A stretch of 64,000 bases of DNA from Bradyrhizobium manausense (GCF_018129685.1 NZ_JAFCLG010000009.1:124001-188000); one strand, 5' to 3'. Shown: positions 24,509-33,386, counted from the first letter of the stretch. Made by a program: numbers and translations. The notes: a model not told the origin generated them from the letters alone.

Positions 24509-25462
24509 ATGACTGCAAACGCATTTGATACCGTGATCACCGAAACGGCCGAGGCTCTGATCGGACCGTGGCGCCAGCCGCGGCAGATGCTGCACGCGCA
24601 GGTTTACGACGCGCATGCGTCCATCCATGACGACGCCACCGCGCAGAAGCTCGGCTTCAAGGGTGGCACCATCGAAGGCCCGACGCATTTCAGCCAGTTC
24701 GCGCCTCTCGGCGCTCGGCTGTGGGGACAGGCTTGGTTCGAGAGCGGCTGCCTGTCAGCGCATTATCGCAGCGCCTGTTACGAGGGCGAGGAGGTGCAGG
24801 CGATCCTGTCGAAGCCGCTGCCGGGCACGAGCCAATGCCAGATCCAGATGGTGAAGCGCGACGGCACCGAGGTGCTGCGCGGCACGGCCTCTCTCGGCGA
24901 ACCTCACGCGGCGACTGCGCTCGAGACACGGCTTTCCGAGCTCAAGCCGCTCACCGACCCGGTGATCCTCCGCGACGTGAAGGTCGCGCAGACGAGCAAG
25001 CGGCAGGCGGTGCGGATGGCGTTCGACCAGAACATGGGCGACCTCTATCCGTTCTCTCTGCGGCAGAAGCTCGCGGTCATCACCGAGAACTCGCCTTATT
25101 ATTCGGGCGCAGACAATCCATGGGCGCGGGCGATCATTCCAATGGAGATGCTGAGTGTGCTCTTCCAGTACCGCTCCAAGGACGATCCGCTGCCGGCGAA
25201 AGGGCCGGCCGTCGGCCTGTTCGCCGACCAGGAGATCCGACTGATGAAGGGTCCGCTCTTCGTCGACGAGGAGTACGAAGTCGAGCGCGAGGTGGTCGCG
25301 CTCTCCGGAAGCCGCCGCACCGAGAGTGCCTGGGTCAAGACGCGGGTGTTCGACAATGCGGGCGCAATGGTCGCGACGATGCTGCTCAACATGGCGACGC
25401 TGAAGGATTCCTATGCGCCGTATGAGGATGAGTATCGTCAGCTGTATGGGGCCGGGCGGTAG
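24509..25462 (+). CDS. Uncharacterised protein with MaoC/hotdog-like features
   Basis: A 317-residue soluble protein. The segment HDDATAQKLGFKGGTIEGPTHFS and FESGCLSAHYRSACYEGEEV look like the hotdog fold of MaoC-type hydratases and thioesterases, with a possible second half-domain after residue 170 (VFDNAGAMVATMLLNM). The catalytic Asp/His pair of MaoC hydratases is not certain. GGAGGAG lies ahead of the ATG at 24509. It is divergent from the indolepyruvate oxidoreductase gene, sharing a 163-base promoter region, which suggests a role in the same CoA-ester pathway. Confidence 0.6.
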   Translation: MTANAFDTVITETAEALIGPWRQPRQMLHAQVYDAHASIHDDATAQKLGFKGGTIEGPTHFSQFAPLGARLWGQAWFESGCLSAHYRSACYEGEEVQAILSKPLPGTSQCQIQMVKRDGTEVLRGTASLGEPHAATALETRLSELKPLTDPVILRDVKVAQTSKRQAVRMAFDQNMGDLYPFSLRQKLAVITENSPYYSGADNPWARAIIPMEMLSVLFQYRSKDDPLPAKGPAVGLFADQEIRLMKGPLFVDEEYEVEREVVALSGSRRTESAWVKTRVFDNAGAMVATMLLNMATLKDSYAPYEDEYRQLYGAGR

Positions 25463-25790
25463 GGGCAAGACGTTGCCGCACATGCTCCTCGTCATTCCGG
25501 GGCGCGCGTAGCGCGAGCCCGGAATCCATTTTGCCTCAGTCGTTGTCGCCCGATGAATTCCGGGCCCGACGTTTCGCATCGCCCCGGAATGACAACGGAG
25601 AGCGCTCAACCTTTGAGCAAATGCACGTCGCAAAGACGTCGCACAGGGAATAAGCAGCCGCCGTGCCGAGACGTAAGCTTCTGAGCAAGCAGCGAATTCC
25701 CTCGCTCCGCGCGCTCAATCGCTATTGTACACAATGGCACGGCGCTTGCAGAACTCTCCTCAACGAGAGTTCTCGCGGGGGGCCTGCGTC
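25463..25790. repeat. Non-coding stretch with a palindromic dispersed repeat
   Basis: 328 bases without a supported gene. The left part holds a dispersed element whose ends are exact complements: GTCATTCCGGGGC at 25491-25503 and GCCCCGGAATGAC at 25581-25593, with further internal pairing around CCCGGAAT and ATTCCGGG. The right part is the promoter region of the amidohydrolase gene and contains an inverted-repeat-like site at 25725-25734. Nothing else is recognisable. Confidence 0.65.
25725..25734. promoter_or_regulatory. Candidate GntR (FadR-type) operator upstream of the amidohydrolase gene
   Basis: TTGTACACAA, extended as ATTGTACACAAT, fits the FadR-subfamily pattern TNGT-N(0-3)-ACNA. It lies 57 bases ahead of the start at 25791, in the expected promoter zone. 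No GntR gene is in the neighbourhood, so the regulator would act in trans. Pattern match only. Confidence 0.3.
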
Positions 25791-26489
25791 ATGTTGAACT
25801 CAACCAAGTCGACACTGGGCGTCATCAGCGCCGAGCCCGAGCCGATCAAGCTCGACTGGTCGTCCACCGCGCTCGTCATCATCGACATGCAGCGCGACTT
25901 CATGGAGCCCGGCGGCTTCGGCGAGACGCTCGGCAATGACGTCAGCCAACTCGCCCGCGCGGTGAAGCCGATCGGTGCCGTGCTGCAAGCCGCGCGCGAT
26001 ACCGGCATGCTCGTCGTCCACACCCGCGAAGGGCATCTGCCTGATTTGTCCGACGCGCCGCCGGCGAAAGTCGAACGCGGCGCGCCGAGCCTTCGCATCG
26101 GCGATCCCGGTCCGATGGGGCGTATCCTCATCCGTGGCGAGGCTGGTCACGACATCATTCCGGAGCTTTATCCGCTCGACAGCGAAGTCGTGATCGACAA
26201 GCCCGGCAAGGGCGCGTTCTACGCGACCGAGCTCTCCGACGTGCTGGAGAAATACGGCATCGAGAATCTTCTGGTGTGCGGCGTCACCACCGAGGTGTGC
26301 GTCAACACCACCGTGCGCGAGGCCAATGACCGCGGCTATCGCTGCGTCGTCATCTCGGACGGCTGCGCATCCTACTTCCCCGAATTTCACGAGATGGGCC
26401 TGAAGATGATCAAGGCCCAGGGCGGCATCTTCGGCTGGGTCGCAAGCTCAGCCGCAGTCTTGGAGGCGATGAAGACTTCGACCACATAG
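25791..26489 (+). CDS. Isochorismatase-family cysteine amidohydrolase, biuret hydrolase-like
   Basis: A 232-residue cysteine hydrolase. The triad is visible: Asp in VIIDMQRDFM, Lys in IDKPGKGAFYAT and Cys in GVTTEVCVNTT. HTREGHLPDL and GDPGPMGRILIRGE closely follow the biuret hydrolase BiuH of Rhizobium, which cleaves biuret to allophanate and ammonia. Other substrates of the family (ureidoacrylate, carbamoylsarcosine, nicotinamide) remain possible. ATG 25791 fits the domain start; the frame from 25725 would start over the candidate operator. A permease gene follows 9 bases on, so uptake and hydrolysis of a small nitrogen compound seem coupled. No allophanate hydrolase gene is near. Confidence 0.75.
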   Translation: MLNSTKSTLGVISAEPEPIKLDWSSTALVIIDMQRDFMEPGGFGETLGNDVSQLARAVKPIGAVLQAARDTGMLVVHTREGHLPDLSDAPPAKVERGAPSLRIGDPGPMGRILIRGEAGHDIIPELYPLDSEVVIDKPGKGAFYATELSDVLEKYGIENLLVCGVTTEVCVNTTVREANDRGYRCVVISDGCASYFPEFHEMGLKMIKAQGGIFGWVASSAAVLEAMKTSTT

Positions 26490-26498
26490 GGGAATATC

Positions 26499-28154
26499 AT
26501 GAGCACATTGACGGGGACGGCCGGCAAGTCTGATCTGAACAGGTCCGAGTTCAAGCCGGCGCTATGGACATCGGGCGACTGGAACGCGTTTTTTGGCTTC
26601 GGCACCAACATCCTCGTCAACATGCTGGTGCTCACGGGCCTCCTGCGCTTCGTTTTGAAGATGCCGGACTCCCTCGTGTTCGGCCGTATCCTGCCCGCGC
26701 TCGGGCTGATGATGTGCCTCTCCACCTTCTACTACGCGTTCCTCGCTTATCGCCTCGCGCAGAAGACCGGCCGCAGCGACGTCTGCGCGCTGCCGTCGGG
26801 CGTCAGCGTGCCGCACATGTTCATCGTCACCTTCGTGATCATGCTGCCGGTGACGCTCAAGACCGGCGATCCGCTGAAGGGCTGGTCGGCCGGCCTGGTC
26901 TGGGTGTTTTTCCAGAGCTTCATCCTGATGATCGGTGGCTTCATCGCGCCGTTCATCCGCAAGATCACGCCGCGCGCAGCACTGCTCGGTACGCTGGCCG
27001 GTGTTTCGCTGACCTTCATTGCGATGCGTCCGGCGCTCGAGATGTACGTCACGCCGCAGATCGGTCTGGTCTGCTTCGCCATCATCCTGGTGAGCTGGTT
27101 CGGTGGCGTGAAATATCCCAGGAGCATTCCGGCAGGTCTGGTCGCGATCGTAGCCGGCATGATCATCGCATGGGGCTCGAACCTGTTCGGTCTCAGCCTT
27201 GGCGGATTGAGCATCAAGGGCGTCGGAGATGCCTTCGCCAATTTCGGCTTCTCCGTGCCGATCCCGGCGGCGAACTATGTCTTCTCGGGCTTTGAATATC
27301 TCGGCGTGATCCTGGTCACCGCCATTCCGTTCGGCATCTATGACCTCGTCGAGGCCATGGACAACGTCGAGAGCGCGGAGGCGGCCGGCGACGAATATCC
27401 GACCACCCGCGTGTTGACTGCCGACGGCGTCGTCAGCTTGATTGGCTGCCTGATGGGCAATCCTTTCATCAACGCCGTCTATATCGGTCATCCCGGCTGG
27501 AAGGCGATGGGCGGCCGCATCGGCTACTCGGCTGCGACCGGCGTCATGGTGGTGGTCTTGTCCTGGTTCGGCGTCATCTCGGTCCTGCTGGCGCTGGTGC
27601 CCGTCGTCGCGATCTCACCGATCCTGCTCTATATCGGCATGCTGATGACAGCTCAGGCCTTCCAGACCACGCCGTCGAAGCACGCGCCCGCCGTGGCGCT
27701 GGCGTTCACGCCGCATCTTGCCGCCTGGGCCAAGCTCCAGATCGACACCATGCTGGGCTCGATCATGAATGCGGCGGCAACGGTTGGCGGCATGGCTGCC
27801 GACAAGGCCGACGCGGTCAAGGCCGCTGCCATCGCGGCGCTGCCGCAACAGGGCGTGATCTATCACGGGCTTGAAGTGATGGGTGGCGGCTCAATTCTGG
27901 CGGGTCTCATCCTCGGTGCGGTCGGCGTCTTCATCATCGAGCGTGACTTCGAAAAGGCCTCGGCCTTCGCGTTCGTCGGTGCAGTGCTGACCTTTTTCGG
28001 CTTCATGCATGGCGAAGCCGTCGGCATTGGCGTCACGCCCGCGGTGGCGTTCGCTTATGCCGTGATGGCGGCCGGCCTGTTCGCGGCCGGCAAGCTCGGC
28101 GCCAGCGAGCACTATGCCGCGCATCCGGAGATGCACGCGGCACCGGCGGAGTAG
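26499..28154 (+). CDS. NCS2-like (xanthine/uracil family) permease
   Basis: A 551-residue membrane protein with about 12-13 hydrophobic segments. The early phrase GRSDVCALPSGVSVPHMF and the mid-protein YDLVEAMDNVESAEAAGDEYPTTRV (seen in two halves) match the distant xanthine/uracil permease group. It starts 9 bases after the biuret-hydrolase-like gene and is clearly in the same operon. The substrate is inferred from that partner: a purine, pyrimidine, triazine or biuret-like compound. A GC-rich hairpin with a T run follows at 28176-28206. Confidence 0.75.
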   Translation: MSTLTGTAGKSDLNRSEFKPALWTSGDWNAFFGFGTNILVNMLVLTGLLRFVLKMPDSLVFGRILPALGLMMCLSTFYYAFLAYRLAQKTGRSDVCALPSGVSVPHMFIVTFVIMLPVTLKTGDPLKGWSAGLVWVFFQSFILMIGGFIAPFIRKITPRAALLGTLAGVSLTFIAMRPALEMYVTPQIGLVCFAIILVSWFGGVKYPRSIPAGLVAIVAGMIIAWGSNLFGLSLGGLSIKGVGDAFANFGFSVPIPAANYVFSGFEYLGVILVTAIPFGIYDLVEAMDNVESAEAAGDEYPTTRVLTADGVVSLIGCLMGNPFINAVYIGHPGWKAMGGRIGYSAATGVMVVVLSWFGVISVLLALVPVVAISPILLYIGMLMTAQAFQTTPSKHAPAVALAFTPHLAAWAKLQIDTMLGSIMNAAATVGGMAADKADAVKAAAIAALPQQGVIYHGLEVMGGGSILAGLILGAVGVFIIERDFEKASAFAFVGAVLTFFGFMHGEAVGIGVTPAVAFAYAVMAAGLFAAGKLGASEHYAAHPEMHAAPAE

Positions 28155-28175
28155 AGCGGCCAACAGATGAAACGC

Positions 28176-28206
28176 GGCCGGGCGACGTCATGTTGTCCGG
28201 CCTTTT
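28176..28206 (+). terminator. Rho-independent terminator of the amidohydrolase-permease operon
   Basis: An 11-pair stem with two G-U pairs at 28176-28186 and 28192-28202 and a 5-base loop, followed by TTTT at 28203-28206. It lies between two convergent operons, 22 bases after the permease stop. Confidence 0.75.
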
Positions 28207-28215
28207 GTGGCGCAG

Positions 28216-29040
28216 CTACCCGCCCTTGACCGCCCCCGCCGTGAGCCCGGCTACGATCTGCCGCTGCGCGAACACCGTCAGCAGCAGCACCGGGAGGGTG
28301 ACGATCAGCGCGGCCGCTGCGAGCGGCCCCCAGCTCAGCTGGTCGAACGAGATCATGTTGTAGACGGCGACGGGCAGGGTGCGGGTCTCGCGTCCGGCGA
28401 GCACGATGCCGAACACAAAATTGTTCCAGGAAAAGATCACCGCCAGAATGAAGGCCACCGCGATGCCGGGCTTGGCGATCGGAAGCGCGACGTGCCGAAA
28501 CACCTGCCAGCGGCCTGCACCGTCGATCAGAGCAGCTTCTTCCAGCTCCATCGGCGTCGTCTCGAAATAGCCGATCATGATCCAGATCACGATCGGGACC
28601 GTCACGACGAGATGAATGATGACCTGCGGCACCAGCGTGCCGAGCAAACCCAGCCACTGGAACATCAGGAACAGCGGGATCAGATAGGACAGGCCGGGCG
28701 TGATGCGGGCGATCAGGATCACGATCGCGGATTTGTGCGCGGCCATGCGTGCGATACCGTAGCCGGCGGGGACGCCGACCACGAGCGCAAGGACCGTCGC
28801 GCTGCCGGTCACGACCAGGCTGTTGATGAAATAGGTCAGGAAGCGGTTGGAGGCGAGCACGTCGGCGTAGTTCTTCCAGGCGATATGCTCCGGGAAGAAC
28901 ACCGGCGGATAGGCGGCGTTGTCGATCTCGAATTTGAGCGACAGCGAGAGCATCCAGAGGAAGAACAGGATTGCCGGCGACACGATGACGAGCACCGCGA
29001 ACCACAGGCTGATCTTGCCGATGATCTGCTTTCCGGTCAT
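28216..29040 (-). CDS. ABC sugar transporter permease (MalG-type)
   Basis: A 274-residue inner-membrane permease with six hydrophobic segments. It has the EAA loop near residue 180 (EEAALIDGAGRWQVFRHV), which contacts the ATPase. The ATG at 29040 overlaps the stop of the upstream permease by four bases; the frame start at 29064 is inside that gene. It is the last gene of the importer operon. No ATP-binding subunit is encoded here: the next gene is a convergent permease of another family. Confidence 0.9.
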   Translation of the reverse strand: MTGKQIIGKISLWFAVLVIVSPAILFFLWMLSLSLKFEIDNAAYPPVFFPEHIAWKNYADVLASNRFLTYFINSLVVTGSATVLALVVGVPAGYGIARMAAHKSAIVILIARITPGLSYLIPLFLMFQWLGLLGTLVPQVIIHLVVTVPIVIWIMIGYFETTPMELEEAALIDGAGRWQVFRHVALPIAKPGIAVAFILAVIFSWNNFVFGIVLAGRETRTLPVAVYNMISFDQLSWGPLAAAALIVTLPVLLLTVFAQRQIVAGLTAGAVKGG

Positions 29041-29975
29041 GCGCCGCTCTCGATCTCGGTCCACACCATACGCTGACGCGCATAGAGCATCACCGCTGCA
29101 AGCAGGACGATCAGCAGGAAGAACACGACCGCGATCGCCGAGCCGTAGCCGAGGTCGTAATAAGTGAAGGCGACGCTGTAGAGATAGATGTTGATCGTCT
29201 CCGAGGCCGAACCCGGTCCGCCCTGCGTGATCGCGAAGATGATGTCGAAGCTTTTGACGGCGTCGATCATGCGGATCATGCCGGCGATAAAAAGGAACGG
29301 CATGATCAGCGGCAGCGTGATGAAGCGGAACACCTGCCAGAGATTGGCGCCATCGATCTGTGCGCTTTCATAGGGTTCGGCCGGGATCGCGGCGAGGCCG
29401 CCGAGCACGATCAGCATCACCAGCGGTGTCCATTGCCAGGTCTCGACCAGCACCAGCGAGGGGATAACCGTTGCCGGATGAAACACCCAGAGCTGCGCGG
29501 GAATCCCGACCAGCGACAGAAGGTAATTCAGCACGCCGAGCTGCGGGTGGAACATCATGGTCCAGACCAGCGCAATCGCCACCGGCGTTGCCATCATCGG
29601 CATGATGAAGATGCCGCGCAGGAAACCGCGGCCGGCAAATTTCTGGTGAAACACCACGGCCGCGAACGTCCCGAATACGAGCGGCAACACCACGGACAGC
29701 ACGGTGTAGACCAGCGTGTGTCCGATCGCCTCGATGAAGCGGGGATCGCTGGTCAGGCGCAGGTAGTTGGAAAATCCGACGAAGGTGGTCGGCGAACCGA
29801 CCTTCCATTCGTTCAGGCTCATCCAGATGGTGAAGACCCAGGGAAAGATGATGATCGCGAGCACGACGACCAGCGCCGGCACCACGAACGGCCAATAGGA
29901 CGGGGGCCGCAATTCCTTCTCCGGCGCGGCATCAGACCGTGCCGCGACCGGAGTCGATTGTGTCAACGCACTCAC
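29037..29975 (-). CDS. ABC sugar transporter permease (MalF-type)
   Basis: A 312-residue permease with six membrane segments after a 25-residue cytoplasmic start. The EAA loop reads EPYESAQIDGANLWQVFRFI. It overlaps the binding-protein gene by four bases and the next permease by four, so the three are translated together. With the MalG-type partner it forms the channel of a CUT1-like importer. The substrate is not known; oligosaccharides or glycerol-type polyols are usual. Confidence 0.9.
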   Translation of the reverse strand: MSALTQSTPVAARSDAAPEKELRPPSYWPFVVPALVVVLAIIIFPWVFTIWMSLNEWKVGSPTTFVGFSNYLRLTSDPRFIEAIGHTLVYTVLSVVLPLVFGTFAAVVFHQKFAGRGFLRGIFIMPMMATPVAIALVWTMMFHPQLGVLNYLLSLVGIPAQLWVFHPATVIPSLVLVETWQWTPLVMLIVLGGLAAIPAEPYESAQIDGANLWQVFRFITLPLIMPFLFIAGMIRMIDAVKSFDIIFAITQGGPGSASETINIYLYSVAFTYYDLGYGSAIAVVFFLLIVLLAAVMLYARQRMVWTEIESGA

Positions 29976-31297
29976 GCCTTTTCGCTACGCTCCAGGATCG
30001 GCCGATACTGATCGTTGGCCTTCTTCAGTTCGGTCGCGGGATCGGCACCCGACAGAGTCGCAGTAAGAGCTGCGCCGACGATGTCGCGGAATTCGGCGAC
30101 CGGAATTACGACGGGCAGGCCGAGCTTGCTGATCTTGCCGGAATCGATCACCGACTGCAGCCACTCCTTCGGCATCTTGACGCCGCTCTGGACCTCCGCA
30201 TCGTTCAAAATCGAATTGCGGAACGGCACGCCGCCGCCGGCCTGCAACAGGCGTGCGCCCTGCTGCTTGGAGACGATCCACTGGCAGAGCAGATAGGCGG
30301 CTTCCTTGTTCTTGCTCGCAGCGGCGATGCCGACGCCGTCGCCATAGGTGGCCGAATACTGCCCCTTCGGCCCGGCGGGCACGACGGTATAGCCGACCTT
30401 GCCGACAACGCGCGATGCGGCCGGATCCTCCAGCGGCGGCGCCCAGCCGACGCCGTCGATCCACATCGCCGAACGTCCCTGCGTGAACGAGGCCATCGAC
30501 TCCATCCAGTTGAAGCCGGCAACGCCTGGAGGGGCGACTTTCGTCAGCAGCGTTTGATAGAGCTTTGTGGCCGCGATCGCTTCGGGGCCATCGGTCAGGA
30601 TGTTGCCCTTGGCATCGAGGAACTCGCCGCCATAGTTGAGGAAGAAGTTGGTCCACAACGTCATATTGGCGTTGCGCAAGCCGCGCCCGACGAAGCCGAA
30701 GGTGCCTTCCTTCGGATCGGTGAGCTTCTCCGCGGCCGCGACCATCTCGTCGAGTGTCTTGGGGACGGCGACGCCCTTCTTCTGGAAGAGCTCCTTGTTG
30801 TAGTAGAGGATGAAATAATCGACCGACCAGGGCAGCGACAGCATCTGGCCCTTGTCGTTCTTGGCGTATTGCAGGCCGGCGGCCGAGAAGTCGCTTTCGA
30901 CGAGATCGGGCGCGGTCAGCGTCGGGTCCTTCATGTAGGGCGTGAGGTCGGCGAGCCAGCCGGCCTTTTCGAACTGCCGCTTCTGCACGTGATAGCTGAC
31001 ATGGACGACGTCGAAGCTCGGACGGCCCGAGGTGAGTTCGATGACGCATTTCTGGCGCTGCTGCTGCTCGGGAATCTGCTCGGATTCGACCTGGATGCCG
31101 GTGAGCTCGGTGAATTCCTTGACGTATTTCTGCAGATTGTCGCCGCGCGGGCCCTTGGCGAGGATCACCTCGAGCTTGGTGCCTGCATATTTCTTCCAAT
31201 TCACCTCGGCGCGTGCCGGCAGCCCGGTGAGGCTGAGTGCGCCAGCCGCGGCGGTACCCGTCAACAGCGTGCGGCGCGAGATTTTATGGTCAGCCAC
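29972..31297 (-). CDS. ABC transporter extracellular solute-binding protein (sugar type)
   Basis: A 441-residue periplasmic binding protein. The leader contains the twin-arginine motif SRRTLL followed by a hydrophobic stretch and ARAEV, so export probably uses the Tat route. The mature part is a family 1 solute-binding fold (GIQVESEQIPEQQ, PWSVDYFILYYNKELF). It is the first gene of the importer operon; its promoter is in the 79 bases up to soxA. Tat export of a sugar-binding protein is common in rhizobia. Confidence 0.9.
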   Translation of the reverse strand: MADHKISRRTLLTGTAAAGALSLTGLPARAEVNWKKYAGTKLEVILAKGPRGDNLQKYVKEFTELTGIQVESEQIPEQQQRQKCVIELTSGRPSFDVVHVSYHVQKRQFEKAGWLADLTPYMKDPTLTAPDLVESDFSAAGLQYAKNDKGQMLSLPWSVDYFILYYNKELFQKKGVAVPKTLDEMVAAAEKLTDPKEGTFGFVGRGLRNANMTLWTNFFLNYGGEFLDAKGNILTDGPEAIAATKLYQTLLTKVAPPGVAGFNWMESMASFTQGRSAMWIDGVGWAPPLEDPAASRVVGKVGYTVVPAGPKGQYSATYGDGVGIAAASKNKEAAYLLCQWIVSKQQGARLLQAGGGVPFRNSILNDAEVQSGVKMPKEWLQSVIDSGKISKLGLPVVIPVAEFRDIVGAALTATLSGADPATELKKANDQYRPILERSEKA

Positions 31298-31376
31298 TTT
31301 GGTCCCTCCCTGTGATTCAAGTCTTTCGGAGGGATACTAACGACCGTTCCACGCCTGCCTAGCCCTAATTTGGGCG

Positions 31377-32156
31377 TTACGGTCGCACCGCCGGTGTTTC
31401 CATCAGCATTCCGCGGGCCCGCGACATCAGATAGAGTTCGAGCGCAACCAGCTCGGGCGCACCGTACTCATAGGCCTGGGCGCGGACACCGGTCATGCAG
31501 CTGCGCAAGCGCCGCTCCAGGGATCCCAGCGTCTGCCATTCCAGCCGATAGATCGGGTAGCCGGTCGGCTGCGCCTGCGTGATCGGCGAGCCGGCGAGGC
31601 GCTTGTCAAAGTTGTCGTCGTGGCAATTGGTGCAGGCCAGGTTGAGCTGACCTTCGCGCTGCATGAACAGCCTGCGCCCCTGTTCGACGAAAGAATTAAG
31701 CTGTGGATCGTCGCCCGCGGTGATCGCAACGCCGCGCGACTGATGAGCAACGAAGGCAGACAGCGCCAGGATGTCGCGGCTCTCATAGGGCAGCGGTGCT
31801 GCCTGTTGATGATTGGCGCGGCAAAGATTGATGCGCTGGTCGAGAGTGACGGGGCGCGCGAGCGCCTTGTCGAAGGCGGGATAGCGGGCTGCGACGCCCT
31901 TCATGCTGCTCCTGGCATCGCCATGGCAGTCCGCGCAGGCCTTGTTCGCGCTGCCGGCCTTCTTCGTCCACAGCGCCTCGCCGTCGAGCACGAACAACAT
32001 CCCGGGATTCGACGAGTCGTCATCCTGCATGGCGCGGGTGCCTGGGCTCATGAAGGAATAGCCGGAGCGACGCGCATCGGGTGGGATTTCACCGGCGAAC
32101 AGGCGAGGGGCCGTGGCGGCAAGAGCCGCCAGGACTATCGCGCGCCAGAAGTTCAT
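31377..32156 (-). CDS. soxA: Sulfur oxidation c-type cytochrome SoxA
   Basis: A 259-residue diheme cytochrome with signal peptide (to about residue 21). Two heme sites are visible, CADCH and CTNCH. The active-site cysteine that becomes a persulfide heme ligand is in RLRSCMTGVRA. SoxA pairs with SoxX to attach thiosulfate to the SoxY carrier. The ATG overlaps the end of soxZ by four bases. It is the last gene of the run; no soxB follows. Confidence 0.92.
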   Translation of the reverse strand: MNFWRAIVLAALAATAPRLFAGEIPPDARRSGYSFMSPGTRAMQDDDSSNPGMLFVLDGEALWTKKAGSANKACADCHGDARSSMKGVAARYPAFDKALARPVTLDQRINLCRANHQQAAPLPYESRDILALSAFVAHQSRGVAITAGDDPQLNSFVEQGRRLFMQREGQLNLACTNCHDDNFDKRLAGSPITQAQPTGYPIYRLEWQTLGSLERRLRSCMTGVRAQAYEYGAPELVALELYLMSRARGMLMETPAVRP

Positions 32157-32470
32157 TCGACGGTGATCGATGCCGATGCGGTTGACGAATAGCCGTTATC
32201 GCCAATCCATTCGAACTCGAACTTGCCGCTTTCCTTGGCGACGGTGAAAAACGAGAGATAAGGATTGGCGGCGATCGCGGGAAACAGATCAGCGCGAAAA
32301 ATCTCGGTACCGTTATAGCGGCAGGTGAAGCTCGTGATGATGTCGCGCGGCACCACAGCGCCGTCCATGGTGCGGCGGAAGCCGGTTTCCATGATGTGCG
32401 ATGTCAGCGTGCGAATCTCGATGGCGTCGCCACGCCTGGCCTTCGCGGGAACGTTGATGAGAGCGGCCAT
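32153..32470 (-). CDS. soxZ: Sulfur carrier complex subunit SoxZ
   Basis: A 105-residue beta-sandwich protein, the usual SoxZ length. NVPAKARRGDAIEIRTLTSH and the closing DNGYSSTASASITVE are family-typical. It has no signal peptide and is exported together with SoxY. Its ATG shares one base with the SoxY stop and its stop overlaps soxA by four bases. Confidence 0.92.
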   Translation of the reverse strand: MAALINVPAKARRGDAIEIRTLTSHIMETGFRRTMDGAVVPRDIITSFTCRYNGTEIFRADLFPAIAANPYLSFFTVAKESGKFEFEWIGDNGYSSTASASITVE

Positions 32471-32928
32471 CAGTTCACCTCCTCGGTGCAGGCGGCCAGC
32501 GTCACGACGACATCGGCTGTGACCTGCCAGAAACTGTCGTCGGACAGGCGCGCGATCGCGACCACCTTCTGGGTGTCGGCAAGCCGGATGCGCGTCGTAA
32601 TCTGGGCGCGGCCGGAAGCAGGGTTCAGATAGAAGTTGCCGACGTTCGGTTGCGGGTTCTTTTCGTTGAAGACGTGGATGCTCTTGACGTAGTCCTCCGT
32701 AGTCATTGGGCTTGCGACGCTCACCATCATAGGCACCGTATTGCCGTTCTCGACCAGCGGTGGAATGTCGAGCTTGATCCTGCCAGCGCGAATGGGCGCT
32801 TCACCAACGACGTTGCGGATGGCAGCATTGAGCATCGCCGGCGTCGCGTCCACCGGCCGCAGCGTCACGATCGGAATGACCGTGACGCTGCCAGCCAGGC
32901 CCAGGAATTGTCGTCGCGTCGTTGGCAT
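32470..32928 (-). CDS. soxY: Sulfur carrier protein SoxY with atypical C-terminus
   Basis: A 152-residue carrier protein with a twin-arginine leader (TTRRQFLGLAGS), so the SoxYZ pair should be exported by Tat. The fold is SoxY-like (VENGNTVPMMVSV, IHVFNEKNPQP). The usual GGCGG tail whose cysteine carries the sulfur substrate is not present: the protein ends LAACTEEVN, with its only cysteine at residue 147, five residues before the end. The cysteine could still serve, but on a longer and acidic tail. It lies 8 bases after soxX. Confidence 0.87.
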   Translation of the reverse strand: MPTTRRQFLGLAGSVTVIPIVTLRPVDATPAMLNAAIRNVVGEAPIRAGRIKLDIPPLVENGNTVPMMVSVASPMTTEDYVKSIHVFNEKNPQPNVGNFYLNPASGRAQITTRIRLADTQKVVAIARLSDDSFWQVTADVVVTLAACTEEVN

Positions 32929-32936
32929 CAGCAGTC

Positions 32937-33386
32937 CTAGTCCCGAAGTGTTGCAAGATAGGCCACGATGTCCTCGATCTCTGCGGCCGACAATATCGGT
33001 TTGCCGACAAAATTGCGCCCGACCCGCACCAGCCCATCGTCCCGATAATATGAGGGCATGATTGTCCCCGGGTTGAAGCGCGAAGCGTCCACCATCCGAA
33101 GTCGCAACTGGCTCACCGTCCAGCGGTTCCCCGCGCCGGTGAGATCTGGCGCAAGGTCGCCCTGGAACCGCGTCTCCGGGAACGGGCCGGAATGGCAGAG
33201 GATGCAGGTTGTCGTGCGCGCCAGCACCAGCTCGCGTCCGCGCGCGGCATCTCCGGCAGCGCCCGTTAGCGAATTCGCGATGCCATCGCCCGTGATCTCG
33301 TAGTGCACGAGCCCCTCGGCGCTCCCGCCGGAGACGAGCGCGAGGCCGGCAATCAGCGTAGCGATCTGGAGCGTCGATCTAGCCAA
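32937..33386 (-). CDS. soxX: Sulfur oxidation c-type cytochrome SoxX
   Basis: A 149-residue monoheme cytochrome. The most likely start is TTG 33386, directly ahead of a signal peptide (STLQIATLIAGLALVSGGSA) and with GGCGGA upstream; the frame to 33707 is a shadow of the flavoprotein gene. The heme site is CILCH; the distal methionine is in TIMPSYYR; KPILSAAEIEDIVAYLATL is the typical C-terminal helix. It overlaps the flavoprotein gene by 8 bases. Partner of SoxA. Confidence 0.88.
   Translation of the reverse strand: MARSTLQIATLIAGLALVSGGSAEGLVHYEITGDGIANSLTGAAGDAARGRELVLARTTTCILCHSGPFPETRFQGDLAPDLTGAGNRWTVSQLRLRMVDASRFNPGTIMPSYYRDDGLVRVGRNFVGKPILSAAEIEDIVAYLATLRD

Noticed and set aside
22924..24528. 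534-codon plus-strand frame opposite the indolepyruvate oxidoreductase
   Set aside because: Antisense shadow with R/D/G/A-rich composition and no start signal; the minus-strand protein is unmistakable.
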